Positions 22,379 to 33,007 of a stretch of DNA of 64,000 nucleotides are shown piece by piece. Both the position numbers and the translations under genes were made by a program. The notes under the pieces are model-generated. The model worked only from the letters and a program-made list of their open reading frames with translations, did no database searches and was not told the origin of the DNA. Source of the stretch: Apodospora peruviana (Eukaryota; Ascomycota; Sordariomycetes; Sordariales; Lasiosphaeriaceae); the NCBI GenBank assembly GCA_033439685.1, contig JAUEDM010000009.1:1426001-1490000 (forward strand). The letters are read 5' to 3'. Within the stretch, counting starts at the first letter, position 1, and every line of letters begins with the position of its first letter.

Positions 22379-24785
22379 CTATCTCTCCGCCGACACCTTT
22401 GGATCCTTTCGGGCTTCCTCAATGATCTCCCTCATCCGAGCATACAATCCTATGTCCTCTCTTTCCCATCTCCCACCATTGGGAAATACCACTTTCCGTA
22501 GTCTGTTGATCCAAGGTATCAGTGGCTGGTAGTATGGCGTGAAGTTCTCTTCTGCGGATCTGATGAAGTCCCCTTCATGAGACACTTGTCCCTTCTTCTC
22601 CATTGCCAACAATTCCATGCTAATGTAATTCCATTGGTCAAACTCAGGAATAACCCTGCTCTCATCTGGCCCGTCGTAGTGTACGCATATCCAGAACAGG
22701 ACCCAAAAGAATGACTCGAGATCGTGCATGAAGGAATGCTGCTCGCCTAGAAGCGCCCCGATTGCCATGAATGCCCTCGTGCCGGTCTTGCCCTTTGCTC
22801 CGGAGGCGCCCCCTCGCCGCTCTCTGACGGCGAGGTCCAGGTCAATCAAGAATGCAGGCCAGGAGAGGTTATCGTCGTCCTCATTAACCATGAGATTGTT
22901 GATCGAGACGTCCCTGTGTAGGAAGCCAGCCTTGCGCAATGATTCGTGTCCTTTAATGCTGCCCTCGAGCGCTGCAAGGAGAGCCGATCGAGAGCTTGCC
23001 TTGTAGATAGGCTTTCCATAGTCACGAAGAATGACCCGTCGATGCACCCGATTCGATAGTGCGTCGCCGCCAGCCTTCGTTGGAGATGCCGAACAGGATC
23101 GCTTGCTGGGGGGCAGAGGGGCGCCAATTTGGCTGGATGATCGGTTCTTGCGGGCAGCGCGGCTGCTGCTGCGACCTCTCCGTGAAGCCCCAGACGCGAT
23201 TATACTCGGGGGCGGCATCGAGCGTTCCGGCCGGTAGTTGGTAGCTGTGGTGACATCCAGTCCTCCGCGAACGTTGCTTCGAACGTCGTCATTCGTGCTG
23301 TGTACTTGAACAGTCTCATGGTAGTAGTATCGGGCCACGTTGACAACGCCTTGATCAGTTGCCTCGAATACCAATTCGCCCTCCTCATCGCGTTCGGGGT
23401 ATTGCCATGAGTCTTTGATGACGAGTGGTGTCTGTGGGTGTCCTTCGCGATGGGCTTTCCAGCAAGTCGTAGCCCGGCCAGCGATACAACGTGCACGTTG
23501 CATCACTTTGTCAATGATAAGGCGTTCTGTTAAACCATCCCGTTCAATCTCAATGAATCGCTTGTCGTTCGCCGTCATAATTGTCGGATCGAAGCCAAGC
23601 TCCTCCTCGCTCATCCAGAGAAACCCGAGGACCGTGGACACAAATTGCAGCCCATCTTTGTTGATGTCGAATTGTTCGGATGCGATCCCCCCGAGCCGGT
23701 CAAATTCCCATATCCTCATGAGATCCACAGATGGTAAAGCCCAAGACGAAGCGACGGGTGTCTTGAGCAGCGAGCACTTCTCGCGTACGTCCCAAGATCA
23801 AGCCATGCCTTTGACGCTTTGTCGGCCGATGGATTGCTCTTCAACTCGCCCGGTACGAGGATATTCGACCAGTGACATCGAGAGTCTTTTCCAGCCTTGG
23901 GGTCGTCCACAAAGCCGACGTCCAACTTGCGTTCTGCCGTGGAACCTTGGATCGGCTTGTTGGGTTGCGCCAGTGGCCTTCGTCGATGTGTTGGGGTCGA
24001 CTTGTACTCTTCTGCAAATGTCGCCAGTTTCTCGTTCAATTCCGCAAACCAGCTCAAGACATCGTCCTGATTTGCATCTGTTGGCCATCCGCTCCACCCA
24101 TTACTGAAGAGTGGTTCGCTGCCTTCCATGCACTTCTTGAAGACGGCCTCGGATGCTGTCTCAAGGCGTGCCACCCGTCCGAAAAATGCCTCGTGGAATC
24201 GAGGAAGCCCGACGTACATAGCGCCGAGCTCATCCCTAAGGACTCTGTCCACATCCTTGCGGTACTCGGAGGAGTTCGCGAAGCCGCTCGTGTTGTGCAG
24301 CCATGGGGTTTGCTGGAATGAAGAGGCTATCAGTCGGAGAGGCGGGGTGGATTCGGTGACGGCATTGTAGACTCGGTCCCAGATTTGGGCATCGTCTGGA
24401 TTATCGGCGAGAACTGACTTGAGGAGAGGTTTGATGTGGTCGAGGTTAAAGTTGTCGGAGTTGACTGCGGAATTAAGTCTCGAAAGATCGCTGAAGAGAT
24501 TTTTGCCGCGGCCGCTAGAACGAAGCAGACGAGAGGCCCGAAGGCTTTGCAATGCTAAGAGAAGGTCAAGGGCAAGATTCTGGAGATCTGCATGATGGTC
24601 AGACGATCACGTTGGGAAGAAACTGTGCTCTTTGTCTTACCTTCTTGGCCAAGCTGCTCTAATGCGTCTAGAGTGCAGGAGACGCTCGCGCCTTCGCAGA
24701 TCGAATTAAATGAAGCGCGGAAGGCATCAAGGCCTTTCCCAATAGGATTGTCCTTGATGATCTCTGACCGCGGTTGATCGGCCAT
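22379..24785 (-). pseudogene. FunK1-type protein kinase, frameshifted
   Basis: Starts at an ATG at 24785. A 53-nt intron (24588-24640, GTAAGA...CAG) joins the first 48 codons to a long frame reaching 23716, and a second frame (23728 to 22379) carries the kinase core. Signature parts of the fungal FunK1 family are present: His-Arg-Asp-Val-Ser-Ile-Asn-Asn in the catalytic loop, Ile-Asp-Leu-Asp-Leu at the metal-binding position, Gly-Thr-Arg-Ala-Phe-Met-Ala, and His-Asp-Leu-Glu-Ser-Phe-Phe-Trp. A Ser/Arg-rich linker with a nuclear-signal look separates the halves. Two apparent 2-nt losses, near 23780 and 23722, put the halves out of frame. Either the gene is dead or these are sequence errors; every catalytic residue is still there. 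Confidence 0.8.
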
Positions 24786-25646
24786 TGCGGATGGGATGCT
24801 CTCGAGATGGGAGAAGTGGAAAGAGCTGAAAGTCGCGTTTCGTGGCATGTTTTGGCCCGTGCGGGATTTTCCACCAGCCACCTAGCTGAGCCACCTCCGG
24901 GAAACTTTCATTCCGAATCTCAGTCAGCCACAACATCACAGTTTGACGGCACGGAAAATCCCCAAACCGATAAGCCAACCAACGTTAATGATTCGCTCAC
25001 ATGGACCGGAAACCTTTGTGGCCAGAAGACCAGCCCAGGAGAACACAGAGTAATGGAGTTCCAACTTCAATGAGAGACTGCGAGAGTGTGGCTGAATTCC
25101 ATCTTGCCAGCAACGGGAAGAGAGAGCAAGGAGCTGCTGGCTGGCCCGTCTTGGTCCGTTCCCTTCCCCAACCTCAAGCACCTGGGGGTAGTCATCCGAC
25201 TTGTCCAGGCACTCTTCGCCGTAGTATGTTGTTTGGAGGTCTGCCAAAGTCCAGAAGTGGTCAATGGTTGGTGTGCGGCTGCTTTCCAGTGAAGTGGCAT
25301 TTCGGGATCCTGTGACCAACGGAGTGCTAGTGATCTCGTCTTTGACTGGTTCAAACTGCTCGCAGGTCCTGCCGCAGTGCATGCATATCTAGCTACAGAG
25401 GCAGTTGGTGAGTTTGCTTGCTGTCAAATCCTGGAGAAACGAGTGTGATAGGTAATGTAATGAGTGAGTCCTCTGGGCTTCACAGCAGCTTGTTAATTTT
25501 CAGAGATAGCTAACGCTCGCCGGTGTTCGATGGGCTGGTTGCGGAGGTCATTCAACAAACGTGTTAGGTCGGCTTTGCCGGAGAAACCGTGGTGTTGTTC
25601 TGCCGCTTTCTTCGCAGCGAAATATGCAAGCCAGCCTGATTCGCTT
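24786..25646. other. Upstream of kinase, weak coding fragments
   Basis: A minus-strand frame at 25380-25067 begins with a Cys-Met-His-Cys-Gly and has a plausible composition, and a further open piece lies at 25700-25505. Neither has a closed start and stop, so no gene is claimed. Confidence 0.3.
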
Positions 25647-26035
25647 TCATTGAGGATGATTCTCTCTGTTGAGCTTGCGTCGGATCACTGTGGTTCCCGC
25701 AATGCATTCTCTGTCCCGTATGGACCACGCGTCAACTTCTGAAAATACCGGATCACCAACATGACGAGATCTGGTTGGGCCGTAGGTCACCCTCCATTAG
25801 AAGGGAGGTGGGAAGGGAAGTTTGGGAGAGCGGCTTACGCATCCCAGTTATGAAAGTCGTGAGGGGCTCAGTGTCAGTCTGACGAATTGGGGCCCGCCAA
25901 AGTGGATGTGGTAGAAGTACCTCTCCGCTGGGCGACTTTTCCTTTCCTGGGGGAAAGCAGGCTTCGGGGTGATTGGTGACAACGTTCCAGTTCCACACAT
26001 CAGCCACCTGGGTCGGGGTCCAACAATTGGATTGT
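25647..26035 (-). pseudogene. Two-exon gene fragment
   Basis: An open stretch without ATG (about 26035-25839) ends at a GTAAGC donor. Removal of 100 nt to a TTTTCAG acceptor (25739) joins it in frame to a 30-codon exon ending in TGA at 25647. The joined product has Trp-Asn-Trp-Asn and Trp-Ser-Ile-Arg-Asp segments and looks like real protein sequence, but no family came to mind. The lack of a start and the tail in another frame just downstream suggest a decayed gene. Confidence 0.3.
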
Positions 26036-26090
26036 GAAGATCGAACTGAACTAAACTAGGGTCACATTCACACGCATGGATCACTTAGTG

Positions 26091-26230
26091 TAGAGGATGC
26101 GCAGGATTTAATAGCTGAGAAAGAGGTGCAGGAACAGGTAGAGCGTGATATACGGAAAAATAGTTGTCGGCGGACTGGGACAGAAACAACCCAACGGCGC
26201 TGTGACACTTGCGGAAAGGCCGGGAGTGTT
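26091..26230 (+). mobile_element. Tail of a pogo/Fot1-type transposase
   Basis: The plus-strand translation gives an Asp-Ala-Gln-Asp-Leu helix, an acidic/basic linker with Asp-Ile-Arg-Lys-Asn, and Arg-Arg-Cys-Asp-Thr-Cys-Gly-Lys-Ala-Gly. This is the C-terminal pattern of fungal pogo/Fot1 DDE transposases, which normally continues as a CCHC-like knuckle with His and Cys. Here it breaks off after Lys-Ala-Gly. No catalytic domain or terminal repeats were found nearby, so this is a short relic. Confidence 0.6.
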
Positions 26231-27055
26231 TTGGACATCGATTTTCTTTTATCCCTAGTCCTTTATCTTTTAATCCTGTATATGGTCGCGACAGCGCGGC
26301 TCACATACCGCGTAGAATCTTTCCTTAAACGGGCGACAATTCTTTTGATGCTTTGCAGTTACAGGCTCAGTGTTGGTTAAGAACCGCACGAGCATGATAC
26401 CCGAATTCTGCCAGCAGCTCCCTCAAGAACTACTGGGGAATGTAATACTGCACAACAGGTGAGAGCCCAATACGACCCACGCTGCTGCCTTATGTTGCAG
26501 CTACCCATTCACTCACGGATGTACCAGCGCTACTTGCCGGATGCTCTAGGTCAAACCCTCATTCCTCGTTCGATAGTGACAGTGTCGATCGAGAAAGGAG
26601 ATGGTTGGGCATCGATGCCACCAACTTGAAGATTTTAGGCTCCTTGTTCACGTTTCACGGCATACATTTGCCATTATCTGGTTATTCGCTCACTATCACC
26701 ACACCACACACCACCTGCCCGCCCGCCTAGCTCCACGGCTGGTATATCATGTAGTCTCAAAAGTGGAAATGGCCGAATAGGCAGCATTCTACTGTAGTTC
26801 GAGGCCTTCCCTAAAGTATAATACAGAATAAGACTCTCTAGAGAACGCGACAGATCAATAGTTATTTGCTATGTCCCGCTTCCGAGGCGGATAGACATAG
26901 CATTAGCAAGGTCCGTCAGAAGCTCCCGGTGCATGATGCAGATATGGAAGACAGTGTGCTAATCTGGCAATGAAAGTCCTCTTCAAACCGGTATATTTGC
27001 TAAACCCTCAAGGCAAGCTAGGGGGAAACCCTGCCCAGCTTCTATCCTATGCACC
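26231..27055. other. Intergenic, probable promoter of next gene
   Basis: No coding support. Includes AT-rich runs and a cacca repeat near 26700; otherwise featureless. Confidence 0.4.
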
Positions 27056-27880
27056 ATGTCAACCTCAACTTCAGAAAAAGGTCAATGCAGGACCTGTGGT
27101 CACGCTATGGGCGTGCACACAGGTTCGAAGCGCTCTAAGTGCAAGAAGTGCCGCAAGCGATTCATCATTTGCCAGGCTCTCCGCCATGGGCACCAGGACC
27201 ACAGTGCTGTAAACCCTATGGGATGGAGGATCTGCTACCGTCCATGCTCTTGTGGCACTCAGTACTACCCCGACCACGCGCTTGGAGCAACCGAGCTTCA
27301 GCCATGGGAATATAAGATAGACCATGAGGGCTACCGAGCGGTTGAGGAAGTCTTCGGTGAGGACGGAGATAGCACCATGGGACAGATGGCGGATTCCAAC
27401 GTTGTTGACTGCGTGGACGACGAAGCTAGTCCAAACTACCCCGACAAAGCGGAGACCGCCGTGCGAGAGGATGAGGTCGGAGTCTTAACAAATCAACTTG
27501 AAAAATTGATGATTCAGGACCAGACCGCCGTGTTTGTTGAGGCATACCGCAAAGGGAAGCGTATATGCTTCCTTCACAACAGTGTCGAATACAAAACTAG
27601 CCTTGAGGAGTGGGAATGGATTGAATCGGCGGAAGGAGAAGGCTACCTGGCGTGTCACTTCGAAGAGGTTACGTTTTGGATTTGGGAATTTCCTGGCGAA
27701 GATGGTGACCAAGATTACGAGACAAGGAAGGGCAAGAAGAAGGCGACAGGTAGGAAAAGCGAGGGAAAGGAGAAGGGAAAGGAGAAGGGAAAGGAGAAGG
27801 GAAAGGAGAAGGGAAAGGAGAAGGGAAAGGAGAAGGGAAAGGAGAAGGGAAAGAGTAAGGGGAAAGAAAAAGCAAAATAG
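27056..27880 (+). CDS. Cys-rich N-terminus, Lys/Glu/Gly-repeat tail, 274 aa
   Basis: Single exon from an ATG at 27056. The first 75 residues hold four to five CxxC/CxC-type pairs mixed with His, suggesting one or two zinc ribbons. An acidic middle follows, and a compact Trp/Glu-rich segment (residues about 175-220) could be a small folded domain. The C-terminal 45 residues are a Gly-Lys-Glu-Lys repeat encoded by a 12-nt minisatellite. A nucleic-acid-binding role is plausible from zinc ribbons plus a basic tail, but the family is unknown to me. Repeat number is likely to vary between strains. Confidence 0.65.
   Translation: MSTSTSEKGQCRTCGHAMGVHTGSKRSKCKKCRKRFIICQALRHGHQDHSAVNPMGWRICYRPCSCGTQYYPDHALGATELQPWEYKIDHEGYRAVEEVFGEDGDSTMGQMADSNVVDCVDDEASPNYPDKAETAVREDEVGVLTNQLEKLMIQDQTAVFVEAYRKGKRICFLHNSVEYKTSLEEWEWIESAEGEGYLACHFEEVTFWIWEFPGEDGDQDYETRKGKKKATGRKSEGKEKGKEKGKEKGKEKGKEKGKEKGKEKGKSKGKEKAK
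27764..27851 (+). repeat. 12-nt tandem repeat coding GKEK
   Basis: About seven nearly perfect copies of ggaaaggagaag, in frame in the 274-aa gene. Confidence 0.9.
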
Positions 27881-28265
27881 CGAGGTCTCACGGGCATCTG
27901 AAACTCTAGGTTTACGATTTTCACATTTCATCTATGTAGTACGTCATTCGCACCAGATTTTGGCTTTCAAGCACCTTAATGCTCTTTCTGTCAGAAAACC
28001 CTCGAAGTGATTTATAATCTTGATGGTAATCTTTGCCGCTGGATTTGTCAGATTTGTCAGGGGTATGGCCACTATATACAGTTATAAGAGATGATCTCTG
28101 GCTTCGCCAGAGAAGAAGAGAGGACAGAACAATCAATTCGAATCACAATCATTTAAAAAGAGTGCTATATTCTGACACTTTCTACCTCAGTGAACCTCTC
28201 ACTTCAGGTAAGTGTCATTAAGGGAAATAAGGAGTATGGATAGTTCATGACGCCGCAATCCAGCC
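27881..28265. other. Convergent intergenic
   Basis: 3' ends of the 274-aa and 681-aa genes face each other; nothing else is seen. Confidence 0.5.
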
Positions 28266-30311
28266 TTACCACTGGCTAGGTAAAATATTCCAGTACTTGT
28301 TCCACTTGTGCTTCTCGAACCCAGGTAAAGCGGCAGTACACTCTGCCACGCCCCCGTTCACATCATGCATGAGCAGACTCAACATCTTGCCGACTGCAAC
28401 AATCGACGGACGTTTGGGGGCTTCTACATTGCAAGACGGGGAGCCCTGAGGCTCGATGACGTCTAGATTATCACAGACCTCTACAAACCTCCCAGTGTCG
28501 TGCCTGAACCCGAGCTGAATATCGGGCTTTTTGTCAACCCACCAAATCCAATGCACGTATTCTCGTGTGGAACCATGCTCTAGCGACGGCCAGAGGTCTA
28601 CTTCCACTTCCTTCTTTGGAACGCACCCAAAAGGTTGCCAACAAAGGCTTGTGTTCCATTCCTCACTTTGGAGGAGCATGTTGAATCGGCAACGGAGTAT
28701 ATCTGCGCGAGGTACAAGATCGGTTTCGCACTGGTAGGTGTCGGTCACCTCTTGATCAAGGAATGTATTTGAAGAACCAATCCAAGCCGAGAAAGTGATG
28801 TCTGGACATGAGATTGCCCCAAGGCCGCGGCCGCCAAATCGCCCTTCGGCAGTTTCGAGCCAGATAACCATGTCATCCCAGACGGCAGGGCTGCCAAGAA
28901 GCAGTACGCCGAGCCACCACATGGCAACGCGAGGGCGGCGCAGTGCGAACACATTTGTCAGCGCCGAAACATTTCGATCAGCAATCAGCAGCTTTAAGGC
29001 ATCATGGGTACCTCCGAGCCAGGGTCCTACTAGATTGCATGGAATATCCGGCTGCCAGAACATGCTCCACAGCGTCGAGTGAGACCCGTATGTATCTGCG
29101 CTGAGGGTCATGTAATAATTGAGGTCGGCAACGTATTGGTGAATCCGTGCAGATTCGGCACAACTCATCCGCCCCCCCTTAGACCTCTTGAGTGCTGTAA
29201 CTGCCATTTTAGGCTTTAGTTCGTGTGTCCGATAAAGGGGCACCGCAAGAGCAGCTAGGAAGGCGGCTGTGTAAGGTGCCTGTGACGCAAAGTTGGAGTG
29301 CTGTTCTGAATCGGCTGTACCGAGTCCAAACAAGTCACACAGCTCAACAAGAAGCTCTGTAGCCTGTTTTGAGTTCGGTGGGTGCTCGGCTAGTTGAACC
29401 TGAACATCGCTCACGATAACGAAACTTATATTCCCATCAACTCTCGTCGCCCATTTTGGGAAGCGACCGCTGACACACCAACCGAGCCTTGGAGCTAAGA
29501 CAGCGCATAGCCACCGGACGAGTTGAGGTGATGCTGGGGCACGCAGGTCGAGAACCACGTCGTGAGGGCCGGGAGCATATGTCGCGTTCGTAATAGAGTT
29601 CAGGCAAGCCTTCGAATACCTTGGCGTTCTGTTTTGTAGTTCTAGAAGTCGCATCGATAAAATATATGACCAGCAGAGGGTGAGAATCGCAAGACCATTG
29701 GGAGTGCTCAGGTCGGCGTCAGCCTCAGATGAAAAGCGACATGCGAGAGGTTCTGCCGTCAGAAAGCTAAATGACTTCCTCATACTGGTGACCTGGGAAT
29801 TGGGGTCCGCTTCCTTCCCAGCTTCTCTTCTCCAGATAGCTACGCCTTCCAAGCTGCCAGGTGATATAGGCAGCTCGTTGGGAAGGGAAGGGACGTCTTT
29901 CAACATTATGGTCGGATCATCGGCTTCGCGAGGCACACAGTTCAGTGGGATGTCTTTGCCGTGGGTGACAAACGAGGACCAGGTATGTTGTGCAGCATGG
30001 TAGGTTCGGGTGATCGCTTCAGCTGCGGGAATGAGGACATCATCGTCGCGTCCGGCAAGCCAAAGTGTCGAGGATGGAAGTGAACTCGTTGAGCAGCTAT
30101 CTTGGTCATCTGGCCGGTCAGACGCACTATTAAAGCTCCCAGTGTTGTGCCCCTGCTTCTTGCTGGCCGCGTCTTTAATGATGACATGATCGCCGGTTCG
30201 GATCCAGTGGCGGATCTGCTCCGCGAGACTGGGGTCGCAATACTCCGTTGAAAGTTCGGTTGTCTCCTGCGACGGAGAGTGGATGACCGGATCGGGAGCC
30301 GGGAGATCCAT
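28266..30311 (-). CDS. Hypothetical protein, 681 aa
   Basis: One uninterrupted frame with an ATG at 30311. The N-terminal 130 residues are Ser/Asp/Pro-rich. The remainder is dense in Trp, Leu and Ala, with hydrophobic stretches near residues 210-225 and 455-480 that could be buried helices or weak membrane segments. A Trp-Trp-Leu-Gly-Val-Leu-Leu-Leu-Gly stretch and a Trp-Ile-Gly-Ser-Ser segment remind me of an uncharacterised Sordariomycete family. No catalytic motif is recognised. The long intact frame and good codon use argue for a working gene. A run of 11 G lies about 105 bp upstream of the start. Confidence 0.75.
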   Translation of the reverse strand: MDLPAPDPVIHSPSQETTELSTEYCDPSLAEQIRHWIRTGDHVIIKDAASKKQGHNTGSFNSASDRPDDQDSCSTSSLPSSTLWLAGRDDDVLIPAAEAITRTYHAAQHTWSSFVTHGKDIPLNCVPREADDPTIMLKDVPSLPNELPISPGSLEGVAIWRREAGKEADPNSQVTSMRKSFSFLTAEPLACRFSSEADADLSTPNGLAILTLCWSYILSMRLLELQNRTPRYSKACLNSITNATYAPGPHDVVLDLRAPASPQLVRWLCAVLAPRLGWCVSGRFPKWATRVDGNISFVIVSDVQVQLAEHPPNSKQATELLVELCDLFGLGTADSEQHSNFASQAPYTAAFLAALAVPLYRTHELKPKMAVTALKRSKGGRMSCAESARIHQYVADLNYYMTLSADTYGSHSTLWSMFWQPDIPCNLVGPWLGGTHDALKLLIADRNVSALTNVFALRRPRVAMWWLGVLLLGSPAVWDDMVIWLETAEGRFGGRGLGAISCPDITFSAWIGSSNTFLDQEVTDTYQCETDLVPRADILRCRFNMLLQSEEWNTSLCWQPFGCVPKKEVEVDLWPSLEHGSTREYVHWIWWVDKKPDIQLGFRHDTGRFVEVCDNLDVIEPQGSPSCNVEAPKRPSIVAVGKMLSLLMHDVNGGVAECTAALPGFEKHKWNKYWNILPSQW

Positions 30312-30867
30312 ATCGGTGTGAATGAAGGACTGCAGAAGATCCAGGCGTGAAATCTGTTGGGGTTGTGCTTTATGTAGGTCGTAGGAGGCTATGGCAGCAG
30401 CGGTTCTTGGTGGAGAGGGGGGGGGGGTGCATGCCCCACAGCTAATGCGCTTTGAAATATGTTATCTTTTTCTTGCCAAGTGTGATGCACAGTAAATGTT
30501 CTGTGGACGTAGAGAAATGATGTAGTCATGTGATCATGCATCATTGCCCCACATCTGCTTGCCACTCGGTGTGCACGATCAATGTTCTACCACAAATATG
30601 GTAGAAGTGTTTTGATGAAGGACTGAAAGAAAATCGCAAGAGAGGGCATGCACACAACAGTTCTTCGAGCCTCCTTCCGCCGTTGAGATGATAGTGTTAA
30701 TGTTTGTTGCAGCTCTACAGGCTCATCAAGTGGCATTAGTGTTGGAATATTGGCAGCGGTGAAAGTGACTATCACAGCCAGCCCGTGGTGGGAGTCCGGC
30801 CAAACGGCCACCAATCTGCTAACGCAGAACTCGTCGACTTTCACCAATACAATGCGAACTTGCTTGG
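30312..30867. other. Intergenic with an 11-G run
   Basis: Upstream region of the 681-aa gene. A homopolymer of G lies at 30417-30427. Weak frames only. Confidence 0.45.
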
Positions 30868-30980
30868 TGGCACACAGGCCGCATACGAGGTCACCAGTCA
30901 GGCTGACCTGGCCTGGAATGCCAGGCGAGAGAAGTTGGTTTATCCCCACATATGTCTTTTTTTTGGCTCGGGCAGCTACA
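30868..30980 (+). repeat. Coding-like relic, inverted copy of 19853-19960
   Basis: Plus-strand frame with Gly-Thr-Gln-Ala-Ala-Tyr and Thr-Ser-Gln-Ala-Asp-Leu, matching the minus strand 11 kb away. The similarity exists at DNA and protein level. Left of it (30780-30865) the frame stays open, so the original gene was longer. Stops follow at 30986. Confidence 0.6.
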
Positions 30981-31872
30981 TATGAAGTGCCTGCAGGCGG
31001 GTTATCGTGCTGTTCTCGAGAGCTCTGGTTACCATGCTGTCAGCATCCCCGTCGAAGACAGGGGAAATTGATGATGGGCAGCTTCCGTTAACGCGGGTAA
31101 GTCTTTTAGCGACTGACACATCGCCAACAGGCCCCCAGTCAACCGCCCTGCTCCGGTATGTCGGGCAACCACGAGGTCAGACACCAATGACCCCAGGGGA
31201 CCCTCCTTCTATTGGAGTTCACGGTCAACACGACTTGAGTAGCATCTGATTCCAGATTTGCTTGCAAAACTAACCCTGCATAACCTCTCGCATCATTTTG
31301 TCGCGCGCATATCGGTGACCGCTCAACACGCCCAGGCTTATTATTTAGCTGTATCATAGGTGACCGGCTAGGAGCCTCACATTTGCTTTACCGCATCACC
31401 GATCGCAAGTACTCCCCGCCCACCGCATCCGCTCTCGTCCCAGACTCGTCCATCTTGGTTTGTCTAAAACCTAGCTTGCTCCCACCCAAGCCGCGCGAGA
31501 TCAGGCGGCCACATATACAATACATCGACGATGGCGGACCAAATGCGCTGGAACCACTCCACGGGGGAAGAACACGAAGTATGTATCCGTCAGGCAGTCC
31601 GGACGCTTGATAAAGCTCGCTCCTCTGACTGCTCCTATAGCAACGGTTAGTATGAGCGGTAACGCTACTGATATGGCGACCGTGATCTCGTCTGGCGATC
31701 GCGCTAAGAGGGACAGGGAGGAGAGGAGGAGGAAGAGGGAGGAGAGGGAGAGGCGAGGGAGCTGAGATGATCGTGATCGGCGAGCACCGGAGGTAGGCGA
31801 GGAACCAACACGTCTTGCCGCAGCGGTGGTACTTCTCACGAGGGCCGCGTTGCTGAAGATGGCGCTCTGCGC
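30981..31872. other. Decayed stretch with two small exon-like pieces
   Basis: An ATG at 31530 opens 16 codons (Trp, His, Gly, Glu, Glu, His, Glu) ending at a textbook GTATGT...CTGAC...TATAG intron (61 nt). A 37-codon Arg/Glu-rich frame starts with an ATG at 31650. The two do not join in one frame, so this is probably a damaged gene. A purine-only GAG/AGG tract lies at 31693-31760. Confidence 0.35.
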
Positions 31873-31993
31873 TCGACCCGACAGGAAGATCACTGCGTTC
31901 TACTCACACATCGAGAAGCGGCTGGGCGTAGGGGGGAAGGCAGAGACAGACTGAACCTGGATGGACGCTGGCGCTGGAGGGCACAAGGCTTGA
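31873..31993 (+). pseudogene. Truncated second copy of the 231-aa gene
   Basis: The plus strand encodes a near-identical version of the last about 38 residues of the minus-strand 33.0-33.7 kb gene (Lys-Ile-Thr-Ala-Phe-Tyr-Ser-His-Ile-Glu-Lys-Arg, then Trp-Met-Asp-Ala-Gly-Ala-Gly). A conserved Trp codon (TGG) is TGA here. The copy is in inverted orientation, about 1 kb from its parent. Confidence 0.75.
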
Positions 31994-33007
31994 TGTTTGG
32001 TAGACTACTAAGATCTCAGGCCGCGACATGGTAAATATGTATTTAGTTTCTAGCAGTTCTCGAATGTCTGTATGTCTTACAAAGACGTGCTGTCAACTAT
32101 CTGGCCAACACCACCACCTCCTCCACCCCCGGTCTCTTCAGCAACGCAACTTCCTGCGTTTTCGTTTCCCTCACAGGGCATCGTATGATGACATCTGCAT
32201 CCAGATAACAAGATGTCATCCTCACCGTCTAGTGCTGTCCGTAGGATGTCGTGTTACCCGCCGCCCAGCGGAACACCCAGCGGAGCCGTCCTCCGCCTAT
32301 ATCGTGGGGCTACCCGGATGGCTGTGCTTGTCATCGGTGGCGCGGGGCGGGGGCTCACAGCGTTCTCCGAGAGCGTCGGCAACCCGGAAAGATGGCTCCA
32401 CAGCCATTTTTGCTCCGGAGCGGTGAGACCGGTCATCACCTCGGCTTTGGCGTTCTCGTCCAGGTGGAGGCGTGCTCCTCGGTACGAGAGTCACCCATCG
32501 CCCGGCGGTCACGCTGGGGGTTATCAGCGTCCATATATCCGGGTTCACGAACGCCCCCTAGTCTTGCATGTAGAAAATGTGGACACGGTGGAAATCAGTT
32601 CCACTGAAGCTTGCCCTTCGGTTACGGTGCGGAACAAGTGATTGTCATGCTGCCGAGCCGAGAGCGCCGGGCCCTCTGCGCGGCCAGCGCAGCGTTAACT
32701 GAGTAGTGTCCTTCTTGCCGCCCATGGAGTTATGTCAAGCCTGACTAGGAGAAACTACGGGATTTTAGCTGCAGCGAAGGCAGAGCCCGGATACGCGGCG
32801 GCTAGCGAAAGCTGGAGGGCGGTGAGGAAGGACGGGTGTGTGCCGACAAACCCCTGTAACACCATCACGACACTTACCGTCGCCGGATTGGCACCTGAAG
32901 ATAATCGACAGGACGTTTTTGCAAGCCATACGGACATTCAAGATCTGCCAGAACTAAATACATATGTGCACATATCGCGGTCCAAGATTCCAGTAATCCA
33001 CCAAACA
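31994..33007. other. Intergenic, GC-rich, no gene supported
   Basis: Several overlapping frames (32213-32641 and others) have low-quality composition and no splice logic. An Ala/Gly-rich frame near 32.3 kb is probably chance in GC-rich DNA. Confidence 0.35.
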
